Below are positions 1-9,466 of a DNA stretch of 64,000 nucleotides, one piece after another. A model generated the notes under the pieces. The model did no database searches. It saw only the letters and a program-made list of their open reading frames with translations, and was not told where the DNA came from. This DNA is from Pseudomonadota bacterium (GTDB lineage Bacteria > Pseudomonadota > Gammaproteobacteria > Nitrosococcales > Methylophagaceae): assembly GCA_030576275.1 (NCBI GenBank), contig JALIBN010000029.1, positions 1 through 64,000 of the forward strand. Direction: 5' to 3'. Made by a program: the position numbers and the translations under genes. How positions within the stretch are numbered: the stretch's first letter is position 1; the number at the start of each line of letters is the position of its first letter.

Positions 1-557
1 AAATAAGCAACGATCATTATCGCTGTCACTTGATAGGTCGCCTGATTATTGATTTGTTGAAACAAACCACTAGCAACGCCATTGGGCGATTTGGGCAACC
101 AAAATGGCATATCAGCTTGCAACCATATTTGAGCTACACCAACCAGCCCTTGCAATAGTGCTGAAATCACAATAATAACTAATATTCTATCTAGCCGCCC
201 TTGCTTTAACTTGTGCTGGAACAAGCTAAAAAAGAACGCTAAACCGCCCCATATAAATAATAAGCGGAATAACCATGTCAGCGGTTGTTCAACACCTGTT
301 ACAAAACCACTTAAGGTAATTAATATTGGAAAGGCTGCGATATAAAGAAAATATTTGGGAATAACAAACGTCGGTCGTTTTAAAACCAAATGTAGTGAAT
401 AGCCAATGATGATGGTTGCCATCATCCACACGGTAATGTTGTTGGGAATTCGTAAGCCTTCACCACCGATATTGGGATGATAATAAAACGGCGCTATTAA
501 AAACAGCACCGCCAACATTATCTCAATCGGCTTCCATCTCTTAAATGTTGTGTTCAC
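1..557 (-). CDS. PglL/Wzy-type O-oligosaccharyltransferase or O-antigen ligase, N-terminal part (runs off window)
   Basis: This reading frame is open from the window edge to a GTG at 557, preceded by an AGGGAA-like ribosome site. The translation is strongly hydrophobic, with several membrane helices. Near residue 25 it has a PNIGGEGLRIPNN segment followed by W, and near residue 170 an SPNGVASGLFQQINNQAT segment. Both patterns are typical of the PglL / Wzy_C family of inner-membrane enzymes, which transfer lipid-linked glycans to pilin-like proteins or to LPS. Only about 185 residues lie in the window, and the large periplasmic loop and C-terminal domain are missing. Family assignment is from motif memory. 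Whether the acceptor is a protein or LPS cannot be told. The GTG start is the best placed one, but no ATG alternative was found. Confidence 0.68.
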   Translation of the reverse strand, partial: MNTTFKRWKPIEIMLAVLFLIAPFYYHPNIGGEGLRIPNNITVWMMATIIIGYSLHLVLKRPTFVIPKYFLYIAAFPILITLSGFVTGVEQPLTWLFRLLFIWGGLAFFFSLFQHKLKQGRLDRILVIIVISALLQGLVGVAQIWLQADMPFWLPKSPNGVASGLFQQINNQATYQVTAIMIVAY

Positions 558-631
558 TACTTTATGTTCCCTAGTTTAAATATCTCTTCAAACTAGGCTA
601 ATACAAAAAAGCTAAATAGTCATGACTTCAT

Positions 632-958
632 TTATTTTGTAACGCTAAAACTCTCGCCACAACCGCATGCTGATACAACATTAGGGTTATTAAATTTAAA
701 GCTCTGGTTCAAACCTTGTGTGACATAATCTAGTTCCATTTCATCTAGTAACGGCATACTTTCTTGATCAACGACGACTTTCACATCATCTTGCTCAATC
801 ACAATGTCGTTATCAGCTACAGTTTCGGCATAATCTAAGGCATAGCTATAACCAGAACAGCCGCTTTTAGTGACGCCAATACGTAAACCTACGCCTGTTC
901 CACGTTTAATAACCATGTCACGTACTCGTGCTACTGCTGTTTCTGTTAATTTAATCAT
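632..958 (-). CDS. iscA: Iron-sulfur cluster assembly protein IscA (HesB/A-type carrier)
   Basis: A 108-residue A-type carrier that accepts or delivers Fe-S clusters to apoproteins in the cytoplasm. The three conserved cysteines are visible: C34 in KSGCSGYSY, and C98 and C100 in the ACGCGESF C-terminus. Length and spacing are normal for the family. It could equally be named after a close paralogue such as ErpA or SufA; the IscA name rests on its nearness to iscR. It lies 332 bp downstream of iscR on the same strand. iscS and iscU, which normally separate iscR from iscA in the isc operon, are not between them. Confidence 0.88.
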   Translation of the reverse strand: MIKLTETAVARVRDMVIKRGTGVGLRIGVTKSGCSGYSYALDYAETVADNDIVIEQDDVKVVVDQESMPLLDEMELDYVTQGLNQSFKFNNPNVVSACGCGESFSVTK

Positions 959-1290
959 CTTATTTACCTATATCTTTAAAATGTTTAAAGCGATCGACTT
1001 CTTTACGAGTAAGACTGCTAATTATTGTGTTTGTTCGAATGTTAGAGCATTGCGAGATTTCGTTATGCTAGAAGGCCATCTCAAGAAGGCTATGCTAGTC
1101 TTCATATACTTAACTAATGAGCGTTAAAGTGTGCTTTAGCTAGCCCATTAACGGATGGCTATAGTTATTTTATCACTTTCTAACATAGAACCTAAACGCT
1201 AGCTAATTTCTGTTATTAGCCATGCCTATAGAGTGGCACCAAGAAAGCCTTAAGAAAAATCAGTAGCTGTACTGGTAATTATCGAGTTAA
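959..1290 (-). other. Non-coding gap between iscR and iscA
   Basis: About 330 bp with no convincing gene on either strand. It occupies the place where iscS and iscU would stand in a standard isc operon. I see one weak stem (TAGCC / GGCTA around 1140-1164) and no clear terminator or remnant of IscS or IscU. It presumably carries the iscA promoter. Confidence 0.5.
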
Positions 1291-1737
1291 CTAAATGCCG
1301 GTAAAGCTGATTACTTTTTCACCACTTTTGGCATTCTGGTGATTTCGAACAACCTGTCCTAAAGAAATATCAGACAAATAAAGTGAAATTTGTTCACTTA
1401 AGCTTGTCCATAATTCGTGACTTAAACAGGCTTCTTCGCCTGAGCAGTTGCTTTTGCCTTCACATGCAGTGCTATCTACTTTTTCATCGACAGCTGATAT
1501 TACATCCAATACGCTGATTTCATCTGCCGCTCGGCTGAGACGATAACCACCACCTGGTCCACGCGTACTACTGACCAATTCTTGTTTACGTAGACGAGCA
1601 AAGAGCTGTTCCAGATACGACAATGATATACCTTGGCGATCAGAAATGTCCGCTAACGTTATTGAACCTTGTCCATAATTTAAGCTTAAATCTAACATAG
1701 CAGTCACCGCATAGCGGCCTTTAGTCGTTAATCGCAT
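1291..1737 (-). CDS. iscR: Fe-S cluster-sensing transcriptional regulator IscR (Rrf2 family)
   Basis: A 148-residue Rrf2-family winged-helix regulator that binds a [2Fe-2S] cluster and controls Fe-S biogenesis genes. The start was set at the ATG at 1737, because the protein then begins [17 protein letters not shown] as in known IscR proteins. A longer frame upstream to 1794 would run into cysE. With this start the cluster ligands fall at C92, C98, C104 and H107, the same numbers as in E. coli IscR. An AAGGG ribosome site precedes the start. It is the last gene of queA-trmJ-cysE-iscR, 53 bp after cysE. iscS and iscU do not follow it, so it may act on suf or isc genes elsewhere. Confidence 0.93.
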   Translation of the reverse strand: MRLTTKGRYAVTAMLDLSLNYGQGSITLADISDRQGISLSYLEQLFARLRKQELVSSTRGPGGGYRLSRAADEISVLDVISAVDEKVDSTACEGKSNCSGEEACLSHELWTSLSEQISLYLSDISLGQVVRNHQNAKSGEKVISFTGI

Positions 1738-1790
1738 GATAATACCCTTGTGTTTATGTGGGCGAATTTTCACATACCCGACTATTTTAG

Positions 1791-2591
1791 TCAACTTTTA
1801 TTGTCTGACTTATCTTTGCCTGATTGGTCTCTGTCTAATTCACAATTATTTAATTCCGGCATGATCTCATTTGAAACTTCACCGCCAAGCTGATGAATCG
1901 TTTCTGCCATGGATTCCACCCGCTTATCCAAGGCATGTATATGCTCAATTAATCCGTGTATAGCGTTAGCAACGGGATCTAAGGTACCGCCTGATGTACC
2001 GTAAGCATCAAAGCCGACTGCTTGAGCCAATTTCTGCTGTTGTTTTTCATCTTCAGTTAAGGTGGTGCTGACCACTCGCCCGGGTATTCCGACTACGGTT
2101 TCACCTGCCGCTACTGATTTAACAACCACGGCATTAGAACCAACCCTAGCGCCATCATGTAAACAAATTGGGCCTAATACTTTTGCTCCAGCACCGACAA
2201 CTACGTTATTGCCTAGCGTAGGATGGCGTTTGCCTTCATTCCATGATGTCCCACCCAAGGTGACACCATGATACAAGGTGCAATCATCACCAATTTCAGC
2301 CGTTTCACCAATAACAACGCCCATGCCATGATCAATAAAAAAACGACGACCTATTTTAACGGCAGGGTGAATTTCAACACCGGTAATCCAACGGCTTATG
2401 GTTGATGAAAAGCGGGCCAGCCATTTCAGCTTATGCAACCATAACCAATGACTTAGCCGGTGCCATTGCACAGCTTGTACACCAGGGTAGGTGGTAATAA
2501 TTTCAAATACATGTCGAGCAGCAGGATCGCGGTCAAAGACACAGTTAATATCTTCCTTAATCAACTGCCATAACGTGACTTTTTCTGACAT
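1791..2591 (-). CDS. cysE: Serine O-acetyltransferase CysE
   Basis: Makes O-acetylserine from serine and acetyl-CoA, the committed step of cysteine synthesis in the cytoplasm. The 266-residue protein has the N-terminal helical SATase region followed by left-handed beta-helix hexapeptide repeats. The active-site segment HGVTLGGT and the upstream [10 protein letters not shown] are intact. Its ATG shares one base with the trmJ stop (TAATG), which implies translational coupling. The C-terminal tail beyond about residue 190 is long and polar and is not part of the catalytic core. Placing cysE beside iscR fits cysteine as the sulfur donor for Fe-S assembly; that link is inference. Confidence 0.95.
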   Translation of the reverse strand: MSEKVTLWQLIKEDINCVFDRDPAARHVFEIITTYPGVQAVQWHRLSHWLWLHKLKWLARFSSTISRWITGVEIHPAVKIGRRFFIDHGMGVVIGETAEIGDDCTLYHGVTLGGTSWNEGKRHPTLGNNVVVGAGAKVLGPICLHDGARVGSNAVVVKSVAAGETVVGIPGRVVSTTLTEDEKQQQKLAQAVGFDAYGTSGGTLDPVANAIHGLIEHIHALDKRVESMAETIHQLGGEVSNEIMPELNNCELDRDQSGKDKSDNKS

Positions 2592-3319
2592 TATTCTCCC
2601 CTTTTGTTATCAGCTGCACGTAAGATACCATGCAAGATTTGCAATTCATTTCGGTCAAGTTCCGCACGATTAAATAAACGGCGTAAACGGCGCATTAAAT
2701 TGCGTGGGTTTTCTGGATCAAGAAAGCCAATAGCGGTTAAGGTCTGTTCAAAATGACCATAGAGATGCTCCAAATCATTGGCATCTATCGCTTCTCGATC
2801 TTCGCCGATCCGACCTACAACAATCGTTGGATCAAAACTCATTTTAAGTTCATAGGCTAACACTTGTACTGCCGCCGCTAAATTTAATGAACTGTATTCG
2901 GTATTTGCTGGAATATTAACCAGATGGTGACAGCGATCTAGTTCATCATTCGATAAGCCTGAATGTTCACGACCAAACACGATGGCGATCTGTGTGTCAT
3001 CTGCTGATTGTTGAATTCGAGAGACTGCCTCGCGTGGATTCACCACCGGCACGGGTAAATGTCGTAAGCGTGCACTCATGCCATAAACTTGTTGGCAACC
3101 AACTAATGCCGAATCCAATGTTTCATGTACGACGGCGCGTGCTAATACATCATCAGCACCTGATGCACGGGCTGTAGCTTCAGCACTCGGATAAATCTTC
3201 GGTGTCACTAAATGAAGATTAGTTAAACCCATGGTTTTCATGGCCCGAGCTGCCGCGCCAATATTACCGGGATGGGTTGTGCCTACTAATACAAAACGAA
3301 TATTATCTAATGTTTTCAT
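2591..3319 (-). CDS. trmJ: tRNA (cytidine/uridine-2'-O-)-methyltransferase TrmJ
   Basis: A 242-residue SPOUT (knotted) methyltransferase that 2'-O-methylates position 32 of certain tRNAs using S-adenosylmethionine. Family motifs are present: [12 protein letters not shown] near residue 16, [14 protein letters not shown] near 114, and [17 protein letters not shown] near 137, the last forming the knot and cofactor site. Its start overlaps the queA stop by four bases (ATGA), and its stop overlaps the cysE start by one base. It is therefore the second gene of a compact operon. Confidence 0.94.
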   Translation of the reverse strand: MKTLDNIRFVLVGTTHPGNIGAAARAMKTMGLTNLHLVTPKIYPSAEATARASGADDVLARAVVHETLDSALVGCQQVYGMSARLRHLPVPVVNPREAVSRIQQSADDTQIAIVFGREHSGLSNDELDRCHHLVNIPANTEYSSLNLAAAVQVLAYELKMSFDPTIVVGRIGEDREAIDANDLEHLYGHFEQTLTAIGFLDPENPRNLMRRLRRLFNRAELDRNELQILHGILRAADNKRGE

Positions 3320-4347
3320 GCAGTTCTCTTGGTAATAAACATGGCATCACCATAACTAAAAAATCGGTATTGTTGCTCAATGGCATGCTGGTATGCCGCC
3401 ATTACATTTTCTCTACCTGCAAAGGCCGAGACTAACATCAACAGGGTTGATTCAGATAAGTGAAAATTAGTGATCATGGCATCAACACTTTTAAATTGAT
3501 AACCGGGATAGATAAAAATTTCTGTCTCACCACTAAAAGGTTCAATCAGGCCTGAATGCGAGGCACTTTCTAAGGCTCTGACACTGGTTGTGCCCACTGC
3601 TATCACTCGCCCGCCTCGAGCTCGTGTAGCTTTAACTTGTTCACACACTTCAGCCGATACTTCTATTCGTTCAGCATGCATAATGTGGGTTTTAACATCA
3701 TCTACTCGCACAGGCTGGAACGTACCCGCGCCAACATGTAATGTAACGTGTGTGGTTTCTATTCCTAACGCTTTGATGGTATCCAACATCGCCTGGTCAA
3801 AATGCAAGCCAGCAGTCGGTGCAGCGACAGCACCGGCATGTAATGCATAGACGGTTTGATAACGCTCCAAATCTTCTTTCGCCACTTCACGCTCAATATA
3901 AGGTGGTAAAGGTAAGCGACCGTAGGTTTCTAGTGCTTCGGTAACCGTGCCATCTACATGAAAATATAATTCAAACAAAGCACCTTGGCGACTCAGCACC
4001 TCAGCATCTAACATGTCTTCTAATAATAAATGACGACCGGTTCCCGGTGACTTACTACTGCGAACATGCGCTAACACGCGATGGTCATCTAACACCCGTT
4101 CTACCAGCACTTCAATCTTACCGCCACTGTCTTTTTGGCCTAATAAGCGTGCCGGAATAACCCGAGTATTGTTAAACACTAATAAATCATCAGGTCGTAA
4201 CAAGCTAGGTAAATCAATAAATTGCAGATCAGTCAGTTCACCATCATCACCATTTAATTTCAATAGGCGACTGGCGTTGCGCTGGGCAGCAGGAAACTGG
4301 GCAATGAGCGCCTCAGGTAGTTCAAATTGGAAGTCAGTTCTTTTCAT
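3316..4347 (-). CDS. queA: S-adenosylmethionine:tRNA ribosyltransferase-isomerase QueA
   Basis: Transfers and rearranges the ribosyl part of S-adenosylmethionine onto preQ1 at tRNA position 34, giving epoxyqueuosine. The start was placed at 4347 so that the protein begins [17 protein letters not shown], the usual QueA N-terminus, at 343 residues. A frame start 12 bases upstream is less likely. Motifs such as [28 protein letters not shown] and [13 protein letters not shown] are intact. It heads the queA-trmJ-cysE-iscR run. The usual downstream partner tgt is not here. Confidence 0.95.
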   Translation of the reverse strand: MKRTDFQFELPEALIAQFPAAQRNASRLLKLNGDDGELTDLQFIDLPSLLRPDDLLVFNNTRVIPARLLGQKDSGGKIEVLVERVLDDHRVLAHVRSSKSPGTGRHLLLEDMLDAEVLSRQGALFELYFHVDGTVTEALETYGRLPLPPYIEREVAKEDLERYQTVYALHAGAVAAPTAGLHFDQAMLDTIKALGIETTHVTLHVGAGTFQPVRVDDVKTHIMHAERIEVSAEVCEQVKATRARGGRVIAVGTTSVRALESASHSGLIEPFSGETEIFIYPGYQFKSVDAMITNFHLSESTLLMLVSAFAGRENVMAAYQHAIEQQYRFFSYGDAMFITKRTA

Positions 4348-4417
4348 GACCGCGATCATAACAAAATAGCAACATCATCGCGTACTATCGATCATCCGTT
4401 TAACGAGTTGATTATGT

Positions 4418-7400
4418 TTAAAAGCTTGGTCTTGAAATCCCTGGTCCATTAATAATGCTACGACCGCCTGAACTCGGACTAATTTGAATTTGCGTACTAA
4501 TACGTTCTTTCAGCACTTGTACATGAGAAATAACGCCAATCAATTTACCTTCTTGCTGCAAGCCAGCTAAGGTTTCTAAGGCGGTATCTAAGGCTTCTTC
4601 ATCTAGGGTTCCAAAACCTTCATCAAGAAATAATGAGTCCACTCGAACATTCTTGCTCGCCATTTGTGATAAGCCTAATGCCAGCGCGAGGCTGACAATA
4701 AAACTCTCGCCGCCCGATAAATTTTTCGTCGAACGTGTTTCGCCAGCTTGATAATTATCAACCACATTGAGTTCTAGCGGTTGTGCCTCGTCGCGGATTA
4801 ATAAATAACGATCGGTCATTTTCTGCAATTGTCGATTAGCATGACCAATCATCATTTCAAAGGTCAGCCCTTGTGCAAAATTGCGATATTTTTTGCCATC
4901 TGCTGAACCAATCAGTTCATGTAAGGTATTCCAACGAACACATTCTTTTTGCTGAGCTTCACTCTGTTCTAGGCGATATTTCAGTTGAACTCGTATAGAG
5001 TCATTGTCATTTAATTTCTGACGGATCGCGCCTATCTCCTCTTTCAGTACATTAAGATTAGCGGCCAGTTGCATCTGCTCTACCTTAAGTAAATCTAGTG
5101 GCTGATCTGTAATCTGTTTCGTAAGTTCAGAGGCCAAATACGATGTTTTATCCTGCAACCTTGCCATCAATGCTGAAAACTCATTTTTCAACAACTGATC
5201 TTGCTGTTGCAATGCCTTACGTTCATCATCATCTAAATAAGCGGCTATGTAGGCCTCTTCATTATTAAAACCAACGTTAAGTAATCGCAGATTAAATGCG
5301 ACCTCAGCCTTTTTTATTTGCTCACTTCTACTAAAGATTGCTTTGTTCAGTGTTGCAATATCCTGTTGTAACTTATTTAACGCCGTTTCTATTTCTTTGG
5401 CTAAATATCGCGCCTCATCCAGACTTTTTTCAGCCTGTTCTACGCCATTTATTAAATCGGTTTCCACCGAATCTGGATTTTTATCTGCAAATAGCGTCAC
5501 CCTTTCTTGTCTTAACAGATCAAGCTCACTGTTTAGCTGAATCATTAATGGTTGTTGAAGTTTCAAGTCCGATTCGATAGATGTCAGTTGTTCAGTTCGA
5601 TGTTTTATTTGGTTAATAAAGTTTGAGATAAGTAGCTCGAACTTAGCTTTATCTTGTTGCCACTCACGCCATTTATCACGTCGCTCGCTTAATTTATGGA
5701 AAGTATCATCGAGTGTTTCTATCACCAGACTTTTAACACCATAAATGGCTACTTCGTCTAATGTTGCCTTTTGTGCGTCTGATAATTGTAATGTCGCTGA
5801 AGCTAATTCTTTAGTCACACGTCCAACTGCCTGTTCCGCAGTCAGCTTATTATGGTTTATCATCTGTAGCCTTTTATCTAGCTCGGTCATTTCTGTTCTT
5901 TTTTTATCTAGGCCTTCACGCTCATTGGCAAGCTGTTGTTCGATATTTTCAACATCAAAGACAATACTTCTAAACTTTATTAGTCGAGTTTCATTATCAT
6001 GTTGCCATTGTGAGAGCTGCAATTCCGTCACTCCACCAGCAACAGCTAGTAATAAACAATACTGCGTTAGCAAGCCTTGCTCCTTGGAAACGTTATCGCT
6101 AATTGCTGATTGTTGTTGTTTATTGTGAACGAGGTCTTTGTTATTCTCAGCAAGTTTAATTCTCAGCTGAGCCAAACTCTCTGTATTTAGTTTCAGATCC
6201 GTTTTCACCGCATTTAAGCGCTTTACCGTGTCATCTAGCACAGCAATATTGCCTTGTGCAAAAGGATGCTCCTCAGATCCACACAATGGACAGGGCTCAT
6301 CATCATGCAAATGTTGGCGGGCATCCTCATATGACTCAATTTTTTTCTGCAACATGTGCTGTGTTTCGAGCAATTGTATTTCGCGTCCTAATGATTGATT
6401 ACGCGTATCTTTCTCAATTATTTGCTGATTTAAACCAGCCACATCATCATTTAATACTATTTCTTGCTGTATTAGTTCTTTTTGTTGCTCGCTGAATTTA
6501 GACAGTGCCTGCAGTGATATTTGGCTTTGTTTAACTTGTTCTTGTCGTTCGGTAAGGCTAGCAAGTTCTAGACGCCAATCTTTCAATGTACGTTTATCTA
6601 ACTTCTGAACGAGATTATTTTGTAGTTGAGTGACGCTACTTTGAATAAGCTCAAATTCATTTTTATGCTGCTTTAGCAATTCAGACTGCAACTGCCATGT
6701 GTATGCAGTTTCGAGCTTTGTGTGTTCAGCATAAGCCAACTCATTTACTTTCAGCTGTTGTTGGTCTGCATAGCCACGTAATAAGTGAAATTTATGTTCA
6801 ATATTAGCTAATTGTTCTATCAGCCCTTCATCAGCCTGATGGCTAGTGATTAAAGCCATCAACCCCGTCAGCTTAATTTGATTTTTATCTCTTTGGTAAC
6901 TGTCTTGATTTTGTTGACCTCGTAAGGTGTTTAACTGTTGCTTGAGATGACTAATGGCATCGTGAACTGACTGAAGAGGATGCTGTTTTTCTTGAACCTT
7001 GAAATCAAGCTCGCGTACTTTCCTGATCACGACTTGTGTTTGTTTGTGCTCGATTTTTTTTAATTCCAGGGTTGAGATAGCAGTATTTAAACTTTGTAAC
7101 ACCCCTTTACGTTGAACCTCTATTTCAGGCAGAGCCTGTTGGCGGTTAGAAAGTTCTTCCTGACTTAGTTGCTGTTCATTACGCATCGCAGTAATGCCAG
7201 CATAATCAGCCGACAACTCTAGGGCCAATTTTGCCTGCTCAAGTTTATCTAATTCAGGTTGAAAGGCATGCTGGCGAATGACTAAGTCTTGTTGCTGGTC
7301 GGTAAGTTTAACTAGATCAGATTGTGCATTTGCCATACCTTCAAGCCATGATATGGCCTTGATTTTCTGTGCTAAGTCTTCGTTCAGCGCAACATCAGAC

Positions 7401-8089
7401 TGCATTTTTTCTGTTAAATCTGCCCTCAACTGTTGCTCTTCATCTGGATTGAGTACTCTCATTCCTGCTAATTCAGCATGAAGTAATTCTAGTTTTTTTG
7501 TTTCTGCAACGCGATGTTCATGCACTTTAATCGAGATATGGCTATAAATCTCGGTGCCTGTAATTTGCTCCAAAATAGGGGCGCGCTGATCCGCATCTGC
7601 TTGTAAAAATGCCGCAAAACCGCCTTGTGCCAACAACATCGAACGGGTAAAACGATCAAAATCCATGCCTGTCGCTTTTTCAATCTGTTCGGCGACGCCA
7701 CGAATCTTTGCTTCAATTATCTTGCCACTAATAGCATCAGCAATCTCATGTTTAGGTGATTGCAATTCACCTTCGGCTTTTTTACGAGCGCGATGTTGGC
7801 TCCAATGACAACGATATTGCCCTGTATTAGTTTCAAATATAACCTCAGCAAAACATTCACCCGTTTGCCGTGACATGATCTCATTACTACTTTTACTGAT
7901 GTTACGAAGCCTTGGCGTACGACCGTAAAGAGCTAAACAAATCGCATCTAAGATAGTTGATTTCCCTGCTCCTGTTGGCCCCGTGATTGCAAAAATACCA
8001 TCGGCCAAAAAGGCTGGGTGACTGAGATCAATCAACCATTCACCGACCAATGAATTCAAGTTTTTAAAGCGTAACTGAAGGATCCGCAT
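4418..8089 (-). CDS. sbcC: SbcC, ATPase subunit of the SbcCD (Mre11-Rad50-type) nuclease
   Basis: A 1223-residue SMC-like ATPase that pairs with SbcD to cut DNA hairpins and protein-blocked ends. The N-terminal Walker A motif GPTGAGKST is at 37-45. Long glutamine- and leucine-rich coiled coils flank a zinc hook CPLC at 600-603. The C-terminal lobe carries the ABC signature LSGGES at 1124 and Walker B FLDEGFG at 1154-1160. Length is within the normal range. sbcD lies 12 bp upstream, so the two are co-transcribed. Confidence 0.95.
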   Translation of the reverse strand: MRILQLRFKNLNSLVGEWLIDLSHPAFLADGIFAITGPTGAGKSTILDAICLALYGRTPRLRNISKSSNEIMSRQTGECFAEVIFETNTGQYRCHWSQHRARKKAEGELQSPKHEIADAISGKIIEAKIRGVAEQIEKATGMDFDRFTRSMLLAQGGFAAFLQADADQRAPILEQITGTEIYSHISIKVHEHRVAETKKLELLHAELAGMRVLNPDEEQQLRADLTEKMQSDVALNEDLAQKIKAISWLEGMANAQSDLVKLTDQQQDLVIRQHAFQPELDKLEQAKLALELSADYAGITAMRNEQQLSQEELSNRQQALPEIEVQRKGVLQSLNTAISTLELKKIEHKQTQVVIRKVRELDFKVQEKQHPLQSVHDAISHLKQQLNTLRGQQNQDSYQRDKNQIKLTGLMALITSHQADEGLIEQLANIEHKFHLLRGYADQQQLKVNELAYAEHTKLETAYTWQLQSELLKQHKNEFELIQSSVTQLQNNLVQKLDKRTLKDWRLELASLTERQEQVKQSQISLQALSKFSEQQKELIQQEIVLNDDVAGLNQQIIEKDTRNQSLGREIQLLETQHMLQKKIESYEDARQHLHDDEPCPLCGSEEHPFAQGNIAVLDDTVKRLNAVKTDLKLNTESLAQLRIKLAENNKDLVHNKQQQSAISDNVSKEQGLLTQYCLLLAVAGGVTELQLSQWQHDNETRLIKFRSIVFDVENIEQQLANEREGLDKKRTEMTELDKRLQMINHNKLTAEQAVGRVTKELASATLQLSDAQKATLDEVAIYGVKSLVIETLDDTFHKLSERRDKWREWQQDKAKFELLISNFINQIKHRTEQLTSIESDLKLQQPLMIQLNSELDLLRQERVTLFADKNPDSVETDLINGVEQAEKSLDEARYLAKEIETALNKLQQDIATLNKAIFSRSEQIKKAEVAFNLRLLNVGFNNEEAYIAAYLDDDERKALQQQDQLLKNEFSALMARLQDKTSYLASELTKQITDQPLDLLKVEQMQLAANLNVLKEEIGAIRQKLNDNDSIRVQLKYRLEQSEAQQKECVRWNTLHELIGSADGKKYRNFAQGLTFEMMIGHANRQLQKMTDRYLLIRDEAQPLELNVVDNYQAGETRSTKNLSGGESFIVSLALALGLSQMASKNVRVDSLFLDEGFGTLDEEALDTALETLAGLQQEGKLIGVISHVQVLKERISTQIQISPSSGGRSIINGPGISRPSF

Positions 8090-8101
8090 TATCGACTTCC
8101 T

Positions 8102-9331
8102 TTATTCTGCATGGGCATCATCTTCATGTAACTTTGTGACTGTTTCTTGATAGGAACGTAGCAATTCAGCTCGTTGTTCGGCTGGTACTTGGTGAGCATT
8201 TAAACAGCGTTCGAATACGTCATTTTCATTCAAATCATCGAGGGTTTCATTATCATCAATCCGGTTTAAAACACGATTAATAATTCGGTTGTTTTTAACT
8301 TTCAACAACTCAATGTCAGTATCGGCGATCAGTGATTCTAGGCGTTCACGCAAATCAGTCAGCAAATCGTCACCATCATAGATAATTTCTAACCACGCTT
8401 GCTTGTCTGTTGTAGCGAGATTTTTAATCTTAGTTTCAATGTCATTCCAATTGCCTTTTATTTGCTGTAGTTTTTGAAATGTCGGGACATTGATCAAACT
8501 AAGCGTTGCGGCTCGTTTATTAAACCTAACTAAACACACACTTTTTTGCTGCGTTGCTTCACCAAAGCCCATCGGCAACGGTGAACCACTGTAGCGTTTC
8601 AATTCCGAATCATTAATTTTTTGTGGCACATGTAAATGACCTAAGGCTAGGTAATCAATACACTCAGGAAAAATACCAGCTGTCACGTGGGCTAAGGAAC
8701 CAACATATAATTCACGCACACCATCGCCATCAATGGTTTTCCCACCAGCAGTAAATAAATGTCCCATGGCTATTATCGGTATGTCTGAGCCTAAGGTTTG
8801 ACGTTTATGCTCCGCAAATTCACAAACATTCAAATAATGCTCGCGAATGCCATCAATCAGTTTTTGTTCTTTATCATCGATGCTCTCACCCGCTTCGACG
8901 GATCGAATATCACGATCGCGTAGGTAGGGCACTGCACACACAATAAGTTCAGGCAGGCCAGTTAAGTCATTTAATACCAAGACCTCATCATCAGGCTGTT
9001 CACAAATCGCGCCAATAACATGGACATCTAGCGCCCTAAGTAAACTTTTAGGGGCATTTAAAAAAGAAGGTGAATCATGGTTACCGGCAATAATCACGAT
9101 ATGTCGGCAATCAGAGTTGGCTACTCGCGTCAGAAATTTATAATACAACTCCTGCGCTCGATTACTCGGCGTTGTAGTATCAAAAATATCGCCAGCCACC
9201 AGCAAAACATCGACATTTTGTTGCGCAATGGCTTCAACTAACCAATCTAAAAATGCTGAAAATTCGTCATAACGTTTCCGACCATAGAGTGAGCGGCCAA
9301 TATGCCAATCTGAAGTGTGAAGAATATTGAT
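8102..9331 (-). CDS. sbcD: SbcD, nuclease subunit of SbcCD, apparent ATC start
   Basis: Metal-dependent calcineurin-like phosphoesterase of the Mre11 family, partner of SbcC. Metal-site motifs are visible: SDWH near residue 8, VAGDIFD near 44, AGNHDS, and GHLH. The first ATG, GTG or TTG in the frame is a TTG at 9205, which would remove the essential SDWHIGR motif. Conserved sequence (ILHTSDWHIGRSLYGRKRYDEF) continues upstream in the same frame. It begins at an ATC at 9331 that sits exactly where the usual initiator methionine aligns, nine bases after an AAAAGGG ribosome site. The frame is closed by a stop further upstream with no standard start codon between. From ATC the product is 409 residues, normal for SbcD. 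A base error at this codon would also explain it. Confidence 0.88.
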   Translation of the reverse strand: MNILHTSDWHIGRSLYGRKRYDEFSAFLDWLVEAIAQQNVDVLLVAGDIFDTTTPSNRAQELYYKFLTRVANSDCRHIVIIAGNHDSPSFLNAPKSLLRALDVHVIGAICEQPDDEVLVLNDLTGLPELIVCAVPYLRDRDIRSVEAGESIDDKEQKLIDGIREHYLNVCEFAEHKRQTLGSDIPIIAMGHLFTAGGKTIDGDGVRELYVGSLAHVTAGIFPECIDYLALGHLHVPQKINDSELKRYSGSPLPMGFGEATQQKSVCLVRFNKRAATLSLINVPTFQKLQQIKGNWNDIETKIKNLATTDKQAWLEIIYDGDDLLTDLRERLESLIADTDIELLKVKNNRIINRVLNRIDDNETLDDLNENDVFERCLNAHQVPAEQRAELLRSYQETVTKLHEDDAHAE

Positions 9332-9360
9332 GATGATGTGCCCTTTTAAATATTCGTCGT

Positions 9361-9380
9361 CATTCCCTGACTTGGGAATG
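9361..9380. repeat. Short perfect palindrome CATTCCC-6-GGGAATG in the sbcD leader
   Basis: Seven-base perfect arms with a six-base loop. The palindrome lies between the end of the RNase J-type gene and the start of sbcD. The core resembles the small CATTCCC...GGGAATG palindromic units that are scattered in many proteobacterial genomes. No T-tract follows, so a simple terminator is not supported. Confidence 0.5.
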
Positions 9381-9466
9381 CTAGTTTAGGTTCTTACTTT
9401 AAATATTCTAAGTCATTATTAGATCTTGTCAGCGGAAATTGATAGAGTCACCTAGCAACTACCCAG

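Noticed and set aside
870-1127. An 85-residue plus-strand frame over the iscA start and the following gap
   Set aside because: It overlaps iscA on the opposite strand and shows no recognisable domain or ribosome site.
9203-9205. TTG as the start of sbcD
   Set aside because: It would remove the conserved SDWH metal-binding segment that is encoded in frame just upstream.
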